This document shows, piece by piece, positions 35,127 through 44,491 of a stretch of 56,805 nt of DNA. Location of the stretch: contig CAZGLL010000010.1 of assembly GCA_964526225.1 (NCBI GenBank), positions 1-56,805 on the forward strand. The letters run 5' to 3'. The position numbers and the translations under genes were made by a program. The stretch's first letter is position 1. The number at the start of each line of letters is the position of its first letter. A model generated the notes under the pieces. It did not search any database, was not told where the DNA came from, and was given only the letters and a program-made list of their open reading frames with translations. The DNA comes from DRYM01 sp964526225. GTDB taxonomy: Archaea; Thermoproteota; Thermoprotei_A; EX4484-217-1.

Positions 35127-35295
35127 TAAATTTCACCATGTATTCTATGTTTTTCAACTTATTAAAAGTTTGGATTAGTAAGACTATAGTTTAATTGAAA
35201 TCATTAAATCGAATGATATAAAATTTAAGGTTGAAGAAAACACATTAATAGGTTCTCTAATTTTAACATAGCTTAGAAGCGGTGTTTTAGATAGA

Positions 35296-36192
35296 ATGCT
35301 AAGGAATCCAGGAGAAGTTTACAGACTACTTAGTAGAAGGGATCTTGCAATACTTAGAATAATAGAGAAGTTTATGAAGCAGTATGAGCATGTTCCATTA
35401 GACATTATAGTTTCAAAATCTAAAATGCCTGATAAAGAAGTTTCTCTTTCACTATCTAAGCTGAATAAGCTTAAACTTGTTAAAAGGTTTAGAGGAGACT
35501 ACACAGGCTATCTACTAACATATCTAGGTTATGACTGTTTAGCATTAGATGATCTTGTACGTAGAAACGTTATTTACGCATTAGGTCCTAAGCTAGGTGT
35601 TGGAAAGGAAGCAGATTTATTTAGAGCACTTTCACCAACTAATGAGAAAATAGTTGTTAAATTCCATAGGATAGGTAGGGTAAGTTTTAGACATACCCGC
35701 AAATATAGACCCTATGTTGATGATAAACCACATATTTCATGGCTACTTCAATCAACCATATCTGCTGACAGAGAATTTAAAGCGCTTTTAGAATGTGAGA
35801 AAGTGGAAGTTAATGTACCTAAAGTTTTAGGTAGAAGCCGACATGCGGTTGTAATGAGATATATTGATGGTATTCTCTTGTATAAATATCGTAACCCAGC
35901 GGATCCTGAAGCAATACTAATTGAAATTCTCGATAGTGTAAGGAAGGCCTTTTTAAAAGTAGGTATTGTTCATGGGGACCTCAGCGAATTCAACGTTATG
36001 GTTGAATTTAACAGTGAAAAACCTATAATAATAGATTGGCCCCAGTACGTTGAAAAGAATCATCCAAGTGCTGAACAGCTCCTCGAAAGGGACGTTAGAT
36101 ACATTACGTTGTTTTTCAAGAAAAAATTTAAGGTAGAAGTGGATGTAGAGAAAGCTCTTAGATATGTGAGGGGAGAAAGTGAGTCACTTTAA
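35296..36192 (+). CDS. rio2: RIO2 atypical protein kinase
   Basis: 298 residues. An N-terminal winged helix (about 1-85) distinguishes RIO2 from RIO1. The kinase domain has GVGKEADLFRA (nucleotide loop), IVVKFHRIG (Lys), HGDLSEFNV (catalytic Asp and Asn) and IIDWPQ (metal Asp). RIO2 acts as an ATPase in maturation of the small ribosomal subunit. The DUF460 gene overlaps its end by 14 bases. Confidence 0.95.
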   Translation: MLRNPGEVYRLLSRRDLAILRIIEKFMKQYEHVPLDIIVSKSKMPDKEVSLSLSKLNKLKLVKRFRGDYTGYLLTYLGYDCLALDDLVRRNVIYALGPKLGVGKEADLFRALSPTNEKIVVKFHRIGRVSFRHTRKYRPYVDDKPHISWLLQSTISADREFKALLECEKVEVNVPKVLGRSRHAVVMRYIDGILLYKYRNPADPEAILIEILDSVRKAFLKVGIVHGDLSEFNVMVEFNSEKPIIIDWPQYVEKNHPSAEQLLERDVRYITLFFKKKFKVEVDVEKALRYVRGESESL

Positions 36193-38209
36193 GGACAGAG
36201 TGGTTTTCGGAATAGACATACTTCCATCAAGTTCACCTGCATCTTCAAGAGAACCTCATTACGCATTGGTTATTTTGAAGAACGGAGAAGTTTACGATAA
36301 AAACCCTAACGTAGCCTTACGTAGAATTATTAGGTTAGCTTGGGAATATAGGCCAGCAATCATAGGTGTCGATAACATTTACGAACTTGGTAAAAATGAA
36401 CGTAGTATCGTCAAGGTTATAAGTCTTCTCCCCCCGGAAACATCTGTTGTTCAAGTAAATGTTGATGAAGATAAGATAAGCAAGCTTTGGGAGAAAGCCA
36501 AAGAAGCAAATCTAATTTCCGAATATAGCAAATTTCCTCCCTTGAAGACAGCGTATCTTGTAGCTAAACTAGCAGATATGGGTTATGGTTTAAAGATAAG
36601 GGTTTTCGAAGAAAAAACGAAAATCATAATTTCTAAAGGTAGAAGCTTCGGATCTGGGGGGATGAGCCAAGGTAGATATCAGAGACATATTAGAGGTCTT
36701 ATTCTTCAAGCTGCAAAAAAGATTAAGGATGCGTTAGACGAGCATGGATTAGATTACGACATGGTTGTTAGAAAGAGCGAAAGTGGCTATGATGGAGCTG
36801 TCTTCATAGTTTATGCTCCTAGAGAGAAATTGTACGGAATAGTTTCGTCGATGAAGGGACATGATATTAAAGTAATTATTAAGCCCGTTTATAAGGAGAG
36901 AATAGAGTTTGAAACAGTAAAGAAAAAGCCCGTTAAAAGGAAGCCTCTCATAGTTGGAATAGATCCCGGCATATACACTGGTATAGCAATACTCGATCTT
37001 GACGGTAATGTACTAGAAGTTTTTAGCGGAAAAAACATTGATAGACACTCCATTATAAGGAAAATAGAGGAATACGGTAAACCATTAATTATTGCTTCAG
37101 ATGTTTCGCCACCTCCAGATACTTTAGAGAAACTTTCAACAACATTTAATGCTAAACTTTACGTACCATCTCAGAGTCTTTCGCAAAGCGAGAAAGAAGA
37201 TCTCGTTAAAACATACTTGCAAAGAATGAAATGTAATATTTCAGTTACAGATAGCCATCAGAGAGATGCTTTAGCAGCAGCAATTCATGCTTTAAGATTT
37301 TTCAAACAAAAGTTTGAACAAATCAATAGCTATCTTAGGAAGCTTGAGTTAGACCTCGACATAGATAAGATAAGGATAGAAGTCGTTAAGGGTGCAACAA
37401 TAGCTTCAGCTATTGAAAAGGAAATATATAGAAAGTTAACACATGAATTAAAACAAAAACGTCCTGAAGAGGAAAAGGCTAAACCAAAAAGACAAGTTAA
37501 GGAAACAAACGTAGAATCCCTTCTTATGGAAGTTGAAAAATTAGAGAAAGAAAAAGCACTATTAAAGGAGAAATTAAGGAAAGCTAGAGATGAAATATAT
37601 GAATTAAGAAAACAACTGGAAATGTACCATAAACAAACAAATATTCAAATAAAAGCTATAAGGGAGATACAGTCTCTTTCTGAAGAAGTTAGAAAACTTA
37701 GTGAAGAACTGAAGAGAGTTAGAAAAGAGAATCTAGAGCTACGTGAGAATATTAGAAAGTTAGAAACAATGTTAAGAGAGGTTTCCAAAGGTACATATAG
37801 TGTAGCTAAAGTAGCAACAACATTAACACTCGCATCTCTTTCAAAGATGGAAAGGGATTACGGCAAGCTAGAGACTGCTGATATAATATACGTTATTAAC
37901 CCAACATTTACACAAGATGAGGCAGTAGAACGTTTATTTAAGGAGGATGTTTTAGCGGTAATTGTAGAGAAACCTTCTGACGAATTCAAAAACACTCTGG
38001 AAGCTAAAGCAATACCCGTAATAGAACTAAGTGAGGTTAAAGACTATATTGTGAAGGTGGGCGAAACAGTATTTTTCAAGGAAGAACTTAGGGAAGAAGC
38101 TAAGGCTAGGAAGGAAATATTAAGGAAATTTATGCTTGAAAAAACACGTATCGATCTTGAGAAGATCATTAAGGAGTATAGGAGTGAAAGGTGGGGCATT
38201 CCACTTTAA
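36179..38209 (+). CDS. DUF460 RNase H-fold/coiled-coil protein
   Basis: 676 residues from a GTG inside the end of rio2. An N-terminal domain (about 1-240) begins FGIDILPSSSPAS. An RNase H/resolvase-like domain follows at about 255-375, with VGIDPGIYTGIAILD, ASDVSPPPD and SHQRDALAAAIHALR carrying potential metal-binding acids. A long coiled coil covers about 440-540, then a small alpha/beta domain (about 555-640). DUF460 is widespread in archaea with no proven role; the fold suggests nuclease action on nucleic acid, and the coupling to rio2 suggests RNA. Its stop shares TTAA with the convergent mat gene. Confidence 0.9.
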   Translation: MSHFKDRVVFGIDILPSSSPASSREPHYALVILKNGEVYDKNPNVALRRIIRLAWEYRPAIIGVDNIYELGKNERSIVKVISLLPPETSVVQVNVDEDKISKLWEKAKEANLISEYSKFPPLKTAYLVAKLADMGYGLKIRVFEEKTKIIISKGRSFGSGGMSQGRYQRHIRGLILQAAKKIKDALDEHGLDYDMVVRKSESGYDGAVFIVYAPREKLYGIVSSMKGHDIKVIIKPVYKERIEFETVKKKPVKRKPLIVGIDPGIYTGIAILDLDGNVLEVFSGKNIDRHSIIRKIEEYGKPLIIASDVSPPPDTLEKLSTTFNAKLYVPSQSLSQSEKEDLVKTYLQRMKCNISVTDSHQRDALAAAIHALRFFKQKFEQINSYLRKLELDLDIDKIRIEVVKGATIASAIEKEIYRKLTHELKQKRPEEEKAKPKRQVKETNVESLLMEVEKLEKEKALLKEKLRKARDEIYELRKQLEMYHKQTNIQIKAIREIQSLSEEVRKLSEELKRVRKENLELRENIRKLETMLREVSKGTYSVAKVATTLTLASLSKMERDYGKLETADIIYVINPTFTQDEAVERLFKEDVLAVIVEKPSDEFKNTLEAKAIPVIELSEVKDYIVKVGETVFFKEELREEAKARKEILRKFMLEKTRIDLEKIIKEYRSERWGIPL

Positions 38210-39420
38210 AACACTTTAACTTTACCTTCGAGAACTTCTCCACAAATTTCAGTTACTCTGCTTATTTCCTCTTCTGCTATTGATGAAATTTCGTTTCTAA
38301 TGTTTAATGGTAGTTCTTCCATATCGCCTATAACTTTAATGTTCGCCATCCAAGGATCATTTATTGGTCTTCCAATTTGGCTTAGCAGTTCAACATAAAC
38401 TTCTTTTATTCCAGTAACTTCTCCAATAATTTTATTTGCTATTTTCTGTGCAAGAATATTGTATATTTTACCTACATGACTCACCGGATTCTTTCCTGCG
38501 GTTGCTTCTAAAGACATAGGCCTATTAGGCGTTATTAAGCCATTAACTCTGTTACCTCTACCTGTAGATCCATCATCTCCATGTTCCGCCGAAGTACCCG
38601 TCACTGTAATGTAAACTATTCCTTTCTTAGGCTTATCTCCGGTATTTAAGTGAACGGTAACTTCATAGTCTGGAACATATTTTTCAGCTAACTTCTCTAT
38701 TTCATTAATTACCTGCTCTTTAACTGATAGGTAATGGTCTAGATCCGGAATTAGCCTTGAAATCATTGCTGCAGCAACGGTTAATTCAACTTTATCCCCT
38801 TTTCTTAACCCCATCACTTTGATGTCTTCTCCAACTTCAGGAAGTTTTTTCTTAAACTCTTTAGAGTTAAGGTATCTTTCAACATTTAATACAAGGTTTT
38901 CTAGTGGAGTTAAAGGTGCAAACGCAACTCCTACGGAAGTATCGTTAGCCAATGGAACCTTTTTACCTAACTCGAAAATTTTAACTAAATCCGCCGATCC
39001 CTTACCTATCTTGTAATCAACTATAACATGTTTTTCAGGGTCTAAAAATCTAAAGTTTTCTCTTATCCAGTTCTTCACAGCTTCAACAACGATTCTACCT
39101 ACAGGTACAGGCTCTATTCTACCTTCACGAATAACCTCTGTTGTTGCTCTTCCAGAAACTATAATGTATATTGGATGTAGAACTTCTCCACCACCGAAAA
39201 CAGGATTAGCTTGACCACCTACTAAAAGTGTTTTATCTAAATTATGATGAAGAATTATACCGAAATTCTCTAGGTAATACTTTGAGAGAAGTCTGCTTGC
39301 CTCTTCAGAAACAGCATCTGCAATATAATCAGGGTGACCTAGCCCTTTTCTTTCAACAAACTCAACAAACAATTCTGATGTTGCTTTCCTTTTCTCATAT
39401 TCCACGACAATATTTTTCAT
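38206..39420 (-). CDS. mat: Archaeal S-adenosylmethionine synthetase
   Basis: 404 residues, the archaeal MAT length. KGLGHPDYIADAVSEEASR, GGQANPVFGGGE, GKGSADLVK, GTSAEHGDDGSTGRGNRVNG and AGKNPVSHVGK are diagnostic. It makes S-adenosylmethionine from ATP and methionine, feeding the methyltransferases in this window. Single-gene transcript with the ATG preceded by GGGATAAGCT. Confidence 0.97.
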   Translation of the reverse strand: MKNIVVEYEKRKATSELFVEFVERKGLGHPDYIADAVSEEASRLLSKYYLENFGIILHHNLDKTLLVGGQANPVFGGGEVLHPIYIIVSGRATTEVIREGRIEPVPVGRIVVEAVKNWIRENFRFLDPEKHVIVDYKIGKGSADLVKIFELGKKVPLANDTSVGVAFAPLTPLENLVLNVERYLNSKEFKKKLPEVGEDIKVMGLRKGDKVELTVAAAMISRLIPDLDHYLSVKEQVINEIEKLAEKYVPDYEVTVHLNTGDKPKKGIVYITVTGTSAEHGDDGSTGRGNRVNGLITPNRPMSLEATAGKNPVSHVGKIYNILAQKIANKIIGEVTGIKEVYVELLSQIGRPINDPWMANIKVIGDMEELPLNIRNEISSIAEEEISRVTEICGEVLEGKVKVF

Positions 39421-39577
39421 AGCTTATCCCGCTTAACACTAGAGATAATGCTGTTTAAAAATTTATCTAAGAAACCTCAAATAAAAATATCACTCTCAGT
39501 AATATTTATGTTTAGCAGTTATTTTGGGTTAAGAGGAAACAGGTGAACCCTATTATTTATCGTTTAAATTGTCCTAC

Positions 39578-39820
39578 TTATGGTTGATAATCGGTATTTA
39601 TGAACAGTATGTTGCTTCCTCGAACTAGTACTCTACCGTACTTAGCTATAGGCTCAGAAGAACCCTCCTTAACCTCTACGCAATCGCTAAGTAAAAGATT
39701 CATAGTGTTGTCACATTGCTCAAGTCTTCCAATATATTCTGAGCCATCCTTTAACCTCACTAGAACTGTATTATTTATTGCGCTTCTTAGATATTTTAGC
39801 GGTGAATCCATAGGCTTCAT
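39578..39820 (-). CDS. Sm-like RNA-binding protein (LSm)
   Basis: 80 residues. Sm1 motif: NNTVLVRLKDGSEYIGRLEQCDNTMNL in outline; Sm2: YGRVLVRGSNILFINT. Archaeal LSm proteins form heptameric rings that bind U-rich RNA. The ATG has AGGAGAT 4-5 bases ahead. A TATA-like CTTTTAAATATC lies around 39900, suggesting a leader of about 50 bases. That leader includes an imperfect hairpin (TTTGC/GGCAAA, about 39842-39856). Confidence 0.92.
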   Translation of the reverse strand: MKPMDSPLKYLRSAINNTVLVRLKDGSEYIGRLEQCDNTMNLLLSDCVEVKEGSSEPIAKYGRVLVRGSNILFINTDYQP

Positions 39821-39940
39821 AACTATCTCCTAAAAAACATTTGCTTTTTTGGCAAATAGCATGTGCAGCTATACCTACTTCAAAATCCATTTAGTAAGAG
39901 ATATTTAAAAGTTTAGGTTTAAGGCGCATTATGTTAAAGT

Positions 39941-40525
39941 TCAAATGAAATATATAAAATCACGTCCACCATTACGAACACTACTATATTCTTTAATATT
40001 AACTAGCATTCTCGCTTTTTTAGGAACGGATACTATTGCTGTTCTCTGCCTCTTAACAACTCTCTTAATTTCTAATAGAAAACACCTAGGACATGGGATG
40101 TTCTGAATTACTGTAAAAGCAAATACTGTATCAAAACATTTACTTCTGAAAGGTAAATATTCAGCATCTGAGAGAATAAGGTCTGAAAATATTCTCCCGT
40201 TTTTAAGTATTTTTCTTTTAGCAAGTTTAAGCATGTTTATGCTAATATCTAAACCAACATAATAAGCTTCACACTTATTGCAGGCATTAGAAACGTATTC
40301 GTAAAGTAAGCCTGTTCCGCATCCTAAATCTAGAATTGAAACATTATCGTTGATTAAGGATATTATGTATTCTTTTACAGAATCATACTTCTCATACTGC
40401 TCATATCTATGAAGTTCATCATATGATTTAAATGTAGTGTTATATTTCATCATTACTTCTAATTTCTTCTTTACTCTATTTGAAAAATTCGAGGATTCCT
40501 TTTGCGCCAATTTTCTTTCTAGCAT
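39941..40525 (-). CDS. Class I SAM-dependent methyltransferase
   Basis: 194 residues. Motif I is VSILDLGCGTG; the acidic loop is YVGLDIS; motif IV-like DTVFAFTVIQNIP follows. The substrate is unknown. The ATG at 40525 lies within nucS (50-base overlap) and has a strong AAGGTGAT site about 7 bases ahead, so the long overlap looks genuine; a later ATG pair at 40450-40453 lacks such a site. It could be a Trm112 client. Confidence 0.82.
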   Translation of the reverse strand: MLERKLAQKESSNFSNRVKKKLEVMMKYNTTFKSYDELHRYEQYEKYDSVKEYIISLINDNVSILDLGCGTGLLYEYVSNACNKCEAYYVGLDISINMLKLAKRKILKNGRIFSDLILSDAEYLPFRSKCFDTVFAFTVIQNIPCPRCFLLEIKRVVKRQRTAIVSVPKKARMLVNIKEYSSVRNGGRDFIYFI

Positions 40526-41258
40526 ATTCCGTAATCACCTTTAGGTTTATTTGTTTAAATTCTAATTTTTCTTTAGCAAGAAGCTCATAGGCTTTAGACG
40601 TTATTGATGGGGCAGCAATTATTCCCCTTATTTTCTCATGGCCTAGATGTTTGCTTAAAGCATCAATGTATTTCTTAAGCTGTCTTACAGCATCTACCCT
40701 TGCTGTTGACCTTTTAATTTCAACTACAACAACATTTCCTCTCTCGTCCCTTAAGTATAGGTCGATAAATCCCGGTTCAACTTTCTTTTCAATATCTATC
40801 GTAACGAAATTCTCACCTAGTAGGGTCGGATTAGCTGCTAAAGTGTCTCTTATCTCTTTTTCTGAAACATACATGTAAAATGCGCCACTATCATGAAGTA
40901 CCGAAGAAACTATGAGAGGTATTTCTGAAGCCCTAACAACAACGATTTCTCTAGGTCTTGACCTTACAGCCCTAATTACGACCTTATTTTCCTCCTCATC
41001 AAATTCCACATTAATATAAGAGGTTTCTGGTTGCCAATTTACTGGAGAATGACCTGTAGGTCTATGTACGAGAAACGCACCATCGGACTTTATTATTATC
41101 TGTCTTTCACCTTCCTCAAGTTTAGATGATGATCGACCATAATATTCAACATCGCATTTAGCTACTAAATAAATGTTTTTTCTACTCTTAACTGCTTTAC
41201 TAAGTACTTCGGTAGCTTTTCGTAAGTCCAAGTTCTCGAAAACTTCAATGTTAGCCAT
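40476..41258 (-). CDS. nucS: NucS/EndoMS mismatch endonuclease
   Basis: 260 residues. The N-terminal beta domain includes AKCDVEYYGRSSSKLEEGER and RPTGHSPVNWQPE. The C-terminal RecB-like nuclease has PGFIDLYLRDERGNVVVVEIKRS with the catalytic D and E-x-K. It cleaves both strands at mismatches or branched DNA. The last residues, AKGILEFFK, give a PIP-box-like x-x-x-I-x-x-F-F (252-259), as known for NucS. I chose ATG 41258 (GGAG 9 bases ahead). A TATA-like CTTAAATA at about 41296-41303 would put the transcript start downstream of the GTG at 41294. Confidence 0.94.
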   Translation of the reverse strand: MANIEVFENLDLRKATEVLSKAVKSRKNIYLVAKCDVEYYGRSSSKLEEGERQIIIKSDGAFLVHRPTGHSPVNWQPETSYINVEFDEEENKVVIRAVRSRPREIVVVRASEIPLIVSSVLHDSGAFYMYVSEKEIRDTLAANPTLLGENFVTIDIEKKVEPGFIDLYLRDERGNVVVVEIKRSTARVDAVRQLKKYIDALSKHLGHEKIRGIIAAPSITSKAYELLAKEKLEFKQINLKVITEYARKKIGAKGILEFFK

Positions 41259-41327
41259 AACTTTTTCTCCAAACGATAAATCAGCTAGAAACACCTATTT
41301 AAGCGGAATTGCGTATTCGAATTAGAG

Positions 41328-41972
41328 ATGGAAATTATGAGAAAAGCATTGTTCATTATTGAACATTTAGAAGAGGAAATCGGTAAGTGGATAATGCTTG
41401 AGTACGAAAACGTAGCCAGAATTGTAGGAAAAGAAAACCTCATAATAACTAATGTTAAAGACTGCAAGGAGCTAAGTAGAATAGCTAAGTGCGTTAGTGA
41501 TGATATTACCCGTTTCTTACAGAATCATAAACAAGACAACATAATCGTACTTGATCCTAAAGCCGATGAAGTATTAGAACCTCAAGACTTCGTTAGTAGC
41601 AAACTAAACATCGTCATTATAGGCGGGATCCTCGGAGATAATCCACCTAAGGGTAGAACGTGGAAACTCCTTACAACTAAAATATTGGAAGAAGGCTTCA
41701 ACGTTAAAATTAGGAATTTAGGAAAAGAGCAGTTAACTATAGATGGAGCAGCATACGTAGCATACTTAATATTTAAAGGTAAAAAACTATCCGAAATACC
41801 CTTTCAGAAGGGATTAAGAATAGTACGTAAAATAGGGTTTATTGAGCATGAAATATTTTTGCCATATAAGTATCCTGTAGTATATGGTAAGCCTTTGGTT
41901 AATCCTAAGCTTATTGAGTACCTAGTTAAAGGAGTAATTGTTGATGAAATAGAGAGGCTAGAAGGGAAATGA
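41328..41972 (+). CDS. Sfm1-like SPOUT methyltransferase
   Basis: 214 residues. The family pattern of DUF431/Sfm1 is visible: FIIEHLEEEIGKWIMLEYEN at the N-terminus, VVIGGILGDNPPKGRT in outline as the SPOUT knot glycine motif, and IDGAAYVAYLI near the cofactor site. Yeast Sfm1 methylates an arginine of ribosomal protein uS3; the archaeal substrate may be a protein or RNA. It overlaps rqcH by 4 bases, a ribosome-linked pairing. Confidence 0.85.
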   Translation: MEIMRKALFIIEHLEEEIGKWIMLEYENVARIVGKENLIITNVKDCKELSRIAKCVSDDITRFLQNHKQDNIIVLDPKADEVLEPQDFVSSKLNIVIIGGILGDNPPKGRTWKLLTTKILEEGFNVKIRNLGKEQLTIDGAAYVAYLIFKGKKLSEIPFQKGLRIVRKIGFIEHEIFLPYKYPVVYGKPLVNPKLIEYLVKGVIVDEIERLEGK

Positions 41973-43963
41973 AGAACTCCATGAGTGTACTGGACATTTA
42001 CGTTTGGATTGCCAAGTGGGGTAAGTCGTACGTTGGATGTTTTGTGAACAACGTATACTTAGCTGATAGTAGCGGAATTATTCTTAAGCTAAACTGTAAA
42101 GGGTTAGTTGAAAAACCGTTAATTATTGCTGAGGCTTCTAGAAGAATACATACAACATCACATGTTATCTCCGAGAAAGGAAAGCAAACACCATTCCTTC
42201 AAGTACTAAGAAAAAGACTTAGGAACACTGTTTTAACAAGTATTGAGCAACTTGGTTGGGAAAGAGTTGTAAAAATGACGTTTGAAAGAGGAAAAGAAAA
42301 ACATAATCTTTATGTTGAAATTTTACCTAGGGGTGTAATTGTTCTTACAGATTCTGAAGATAATGTTGTTTACGCTTCACAATTCGTTAAAATGAAGGAT
42401 AGATCGATAACGCCTAAGACAAAATATGTTCCTCCACCTTTAAAATCGAAAAACCCATTTAAAACAAGAACTAAAGAACTTTATGATATCTTCGTACAAA
42501 AGAAAAACATTGTCAAAGGCCTTGTAAACAGCTTAGGTATTCCCGGGGAAATAGCTGAAGAAATAGTTTTTAGAGCAGGAATCGATAAGAAAACTTCAAC
42601 TATTTCTCTAAACGACTTCGAAAAACTTTATGAAATATTTAGAGAAATAGTTGATGAATCATTAGAGGGGAAAGGGTTTATAGTGAAGGATTCCTCCGGA
42701 AACTACGTTTCAGTTCTCCCATTTAAACCTAAACATTTAGTAAAAGAGTATATTGTTGAAGAATATCCAAATTTCAATAATGCATTGGATAGGTACTTTG
42801 CAGAGCTCCTAAAACAATTAAGAGTAATGGAAGCTTTAAAAGCAAAGGAAAACGAAATAGCTAGGCTAAAGAAGTCCATAGAAGAAGCTATTGAAATAAA
42901 GAATGACTACATTAGAAAAGCTAAAGAATACCGTAGGAAAGGAAACCTGATAATGCAGAATTTAAACACTATAACTTCAATTATTAATTGTTTTAGAAGT
43001 AAAAATGTTAGAAAAATGAATCTCCAAGATGCTGTAAGGTATTGTAATGAAAATTATGGTTCTTTGAATGTAAAAGTACTGGAATATCTTAAAGATGAAG
43101 GGAAAATTGTTTTAGAAATAAATAATGAGAAAGTTGAGGTAGATATCAGAGTTTCTCCTTATGAAAATGCAGCAAAATACTATGAGGAAGCTAAGGAGAA
43201 AATGAGGAAAGCAAGTAGAGTTGACGAAAAGATAGAAGAGCTTAAGGAGAAATTAAATGAGCTTCTTAAGGAAGAGGAAGTTGTTATTGAAGAGGAAAAA
43301 GCTAAGATTAGAAGAAGAGAATGGTATGAAAGATATCATTGGAGCCTATCTGAGAATGGAGTATTAATTATTGGCGGGAGAGATGCGGATCAAAATGAAA
43401 GCATTGTGAGGAAGCTTCTAGAACCAAATGATATATTTGTTCACGCAGATATTCATGGCGCATCAGCGGTAATAGTTAAATGTAGGGGTAAAGCTTCTGA
43501 AAAGGCATTGAAGGAGGCCTCAGTTATTGCCGCCTCATATTCGAAAGCCTGGAAGCAAGGACTTGCTTCAGTAGATGTCTACTGGGTTTGGGGCACTCAA
43601 GTTTCTAAGAAACCTCCTGCTGGAGAATATCTTACTAAAGGAGCGTTCATGATTTACGGTAAGAAGAATTACATTAGAAATGTTCCCTTAAGGTTAGCTT
43701 TAGGTTTAGAGGAAGTTAATGGTTCACTAAGGGTTATTATTGGTTCCGAAGAAAACGTTAAAAGAAAAGCTATAGGATACGTCATACTTACACCTGGAAA
43801 TAAAGACCCATACAGGCTTGCTAAGGAGATTAAGAAAATATTCTACGAAAAACTACCTAGTAATTTAAAAGCTAAGGTGAAAGTAATGTCTGAAAATGAA
43901 ATAGCTATGGAGATTCCAGGACCTTCTACAATAGAAAAAGTTGTTATTCTAAAACGCTCTTAG
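41969..43963 (+). CDS. rqcH: RqcH/NEMF ribosome quality-control protein
   Basis: 664 residues. An NFACT-N domain (about 5-250), a helix-hairpin-helix region, a coiled coil (about 285-330 and 395-440) and an NFACT-R domain (about 450-560) with WSLSENGVLIIGGRDADQNE, then HADIHGASAVIVK. RqcH binds 60S/50S subunits holding stalled nascent chains and recruits tRNA for tailing. Start overlaps the SPOUT gene; the CBS array begins 22 bases downstream. Confidence 0.94.
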   Translation: MKNSMSVLDIYVWIAKWGKSYVGCFVNNVYLADSSGIILKLNCKGLVEKPLIIAEASRRIHTTSHVISEKGKQTPFLQVLRKRLRNTVLTSIEQLGWERVVKMTFERGKEKHNLYVEILPRGVIVLTDSEDNVVYASQFVKMKDRSITPKTKYVPPPLKSKNPFKTRTKELYDIFVQKKNIVKGLVNSLGIPGEIAEEIVFRAGIDKKTSTISLNDFEKLYEIFREIVDESLEGKGFIVKDSSGNYVSVLPFKPKHLVKEYIVEEYPNFNNALDRYFAELLKQLRVMEALKAKENEIARLKKSIEEAIEIKNDYIRKAKEYRRKGNLIMQNLNTITSIINCFRSKNVRKMNLQDAVRYCNENYGSLNVKVLEYLKDEGKIVLEINNEKVEVDIRVSPYENAAKYYEEAKEKMRKASRVDEKIEELKEKLNELLKEEEVVIEEEKAKIRRREWYERYHWSLSENGVLIIGGRDADQNESIVRKLLEPNDIFVHADIHGASAVIVKCRGKASEKALKEASVIAASYSKAWKQGLASVDVYWVWGTQVSKKPPAGEYLTKGAFMIYGKKNYIRNVPLRLALGLEEVNGSLRVIIGSEENVKRKAIGYVILTPGNKDPYRLAKEIKKIFYEKLPSNLKAKVKVMSENEIAMEIPGPSTIEKVVILKRS

Positions 43964-43985
43964 CCTAAACATGTGGTGACATATT

Positions 43986-44417
43986 TTGTCTGAACCTGAA
44001 GAAGAGGAAATTCTTGTAGAAGAAATAATGAGTACCCCACCTATAACTGTAGATCCCGAAGCTTCCGCATCAGAAGTAGCAAAGATAATGGCTGAAAAGA
44101 AAATAGGATGTGTGGTTGTTGTTGAAAGCAATAGAGTTGTTGGAATAGTTACGAGAAGAGATCTTGTAGAGAAGGTTTTAGCTAAAGAGAAGGATCCATT
44201 GAAAACTAAAGTTAGGGAAATAATGTCGTCACCTGTGATATACATTGAACCTAAGGCTCCTATTTTAGAAGCAGCTAAGGTAATGTCTAAGCATGATATA
44301 AGGCATATTCCTGTCTTGAATTCTAAAGGCTTAGTGGGTGTTATTACGGATAAAGATATTCTTTCTGTAGCTCCTGACCTAATAGAGGTACTTACTATAA
44401 GAAAACACTCAAGCTAG
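43986..44417 (+). CDS. Two-CBS-domain protein (array gene 1)
   Basis: 143 residues from TTG. Two CBS motifs (about 10-65 and 75-135), each with the MxxxxxTVxP..A..M and VVGIVTRRDL/LVGVITDKDI pattern. A CBS pair binds adenosine nucleotides, SAM or similar ligands and typically regulates a partner protein. There is no fused effector domain. First of five consecutive CBS genes. Confidence 0.92.
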   Translation: MSEPEEEEILVEEIMSTPPITVDPEASASEVAKIMAEKKIGCVVVVESNRVVGIVTRRDLVEKVLAKEKDPLKTKVREIMSSPVIYIEPKAPILEAAKVMSKHDIRHIPVLNSKGLVGVITDKDILSVAPDLIEVLTIRKHSS

Positions 44418-44491
44418 TTTCTACAAATCATTTCTATCAAGAAAAGTATATTTCACGCAAAAAGAAAATATAGTATTTGAGGTTGCATAGT

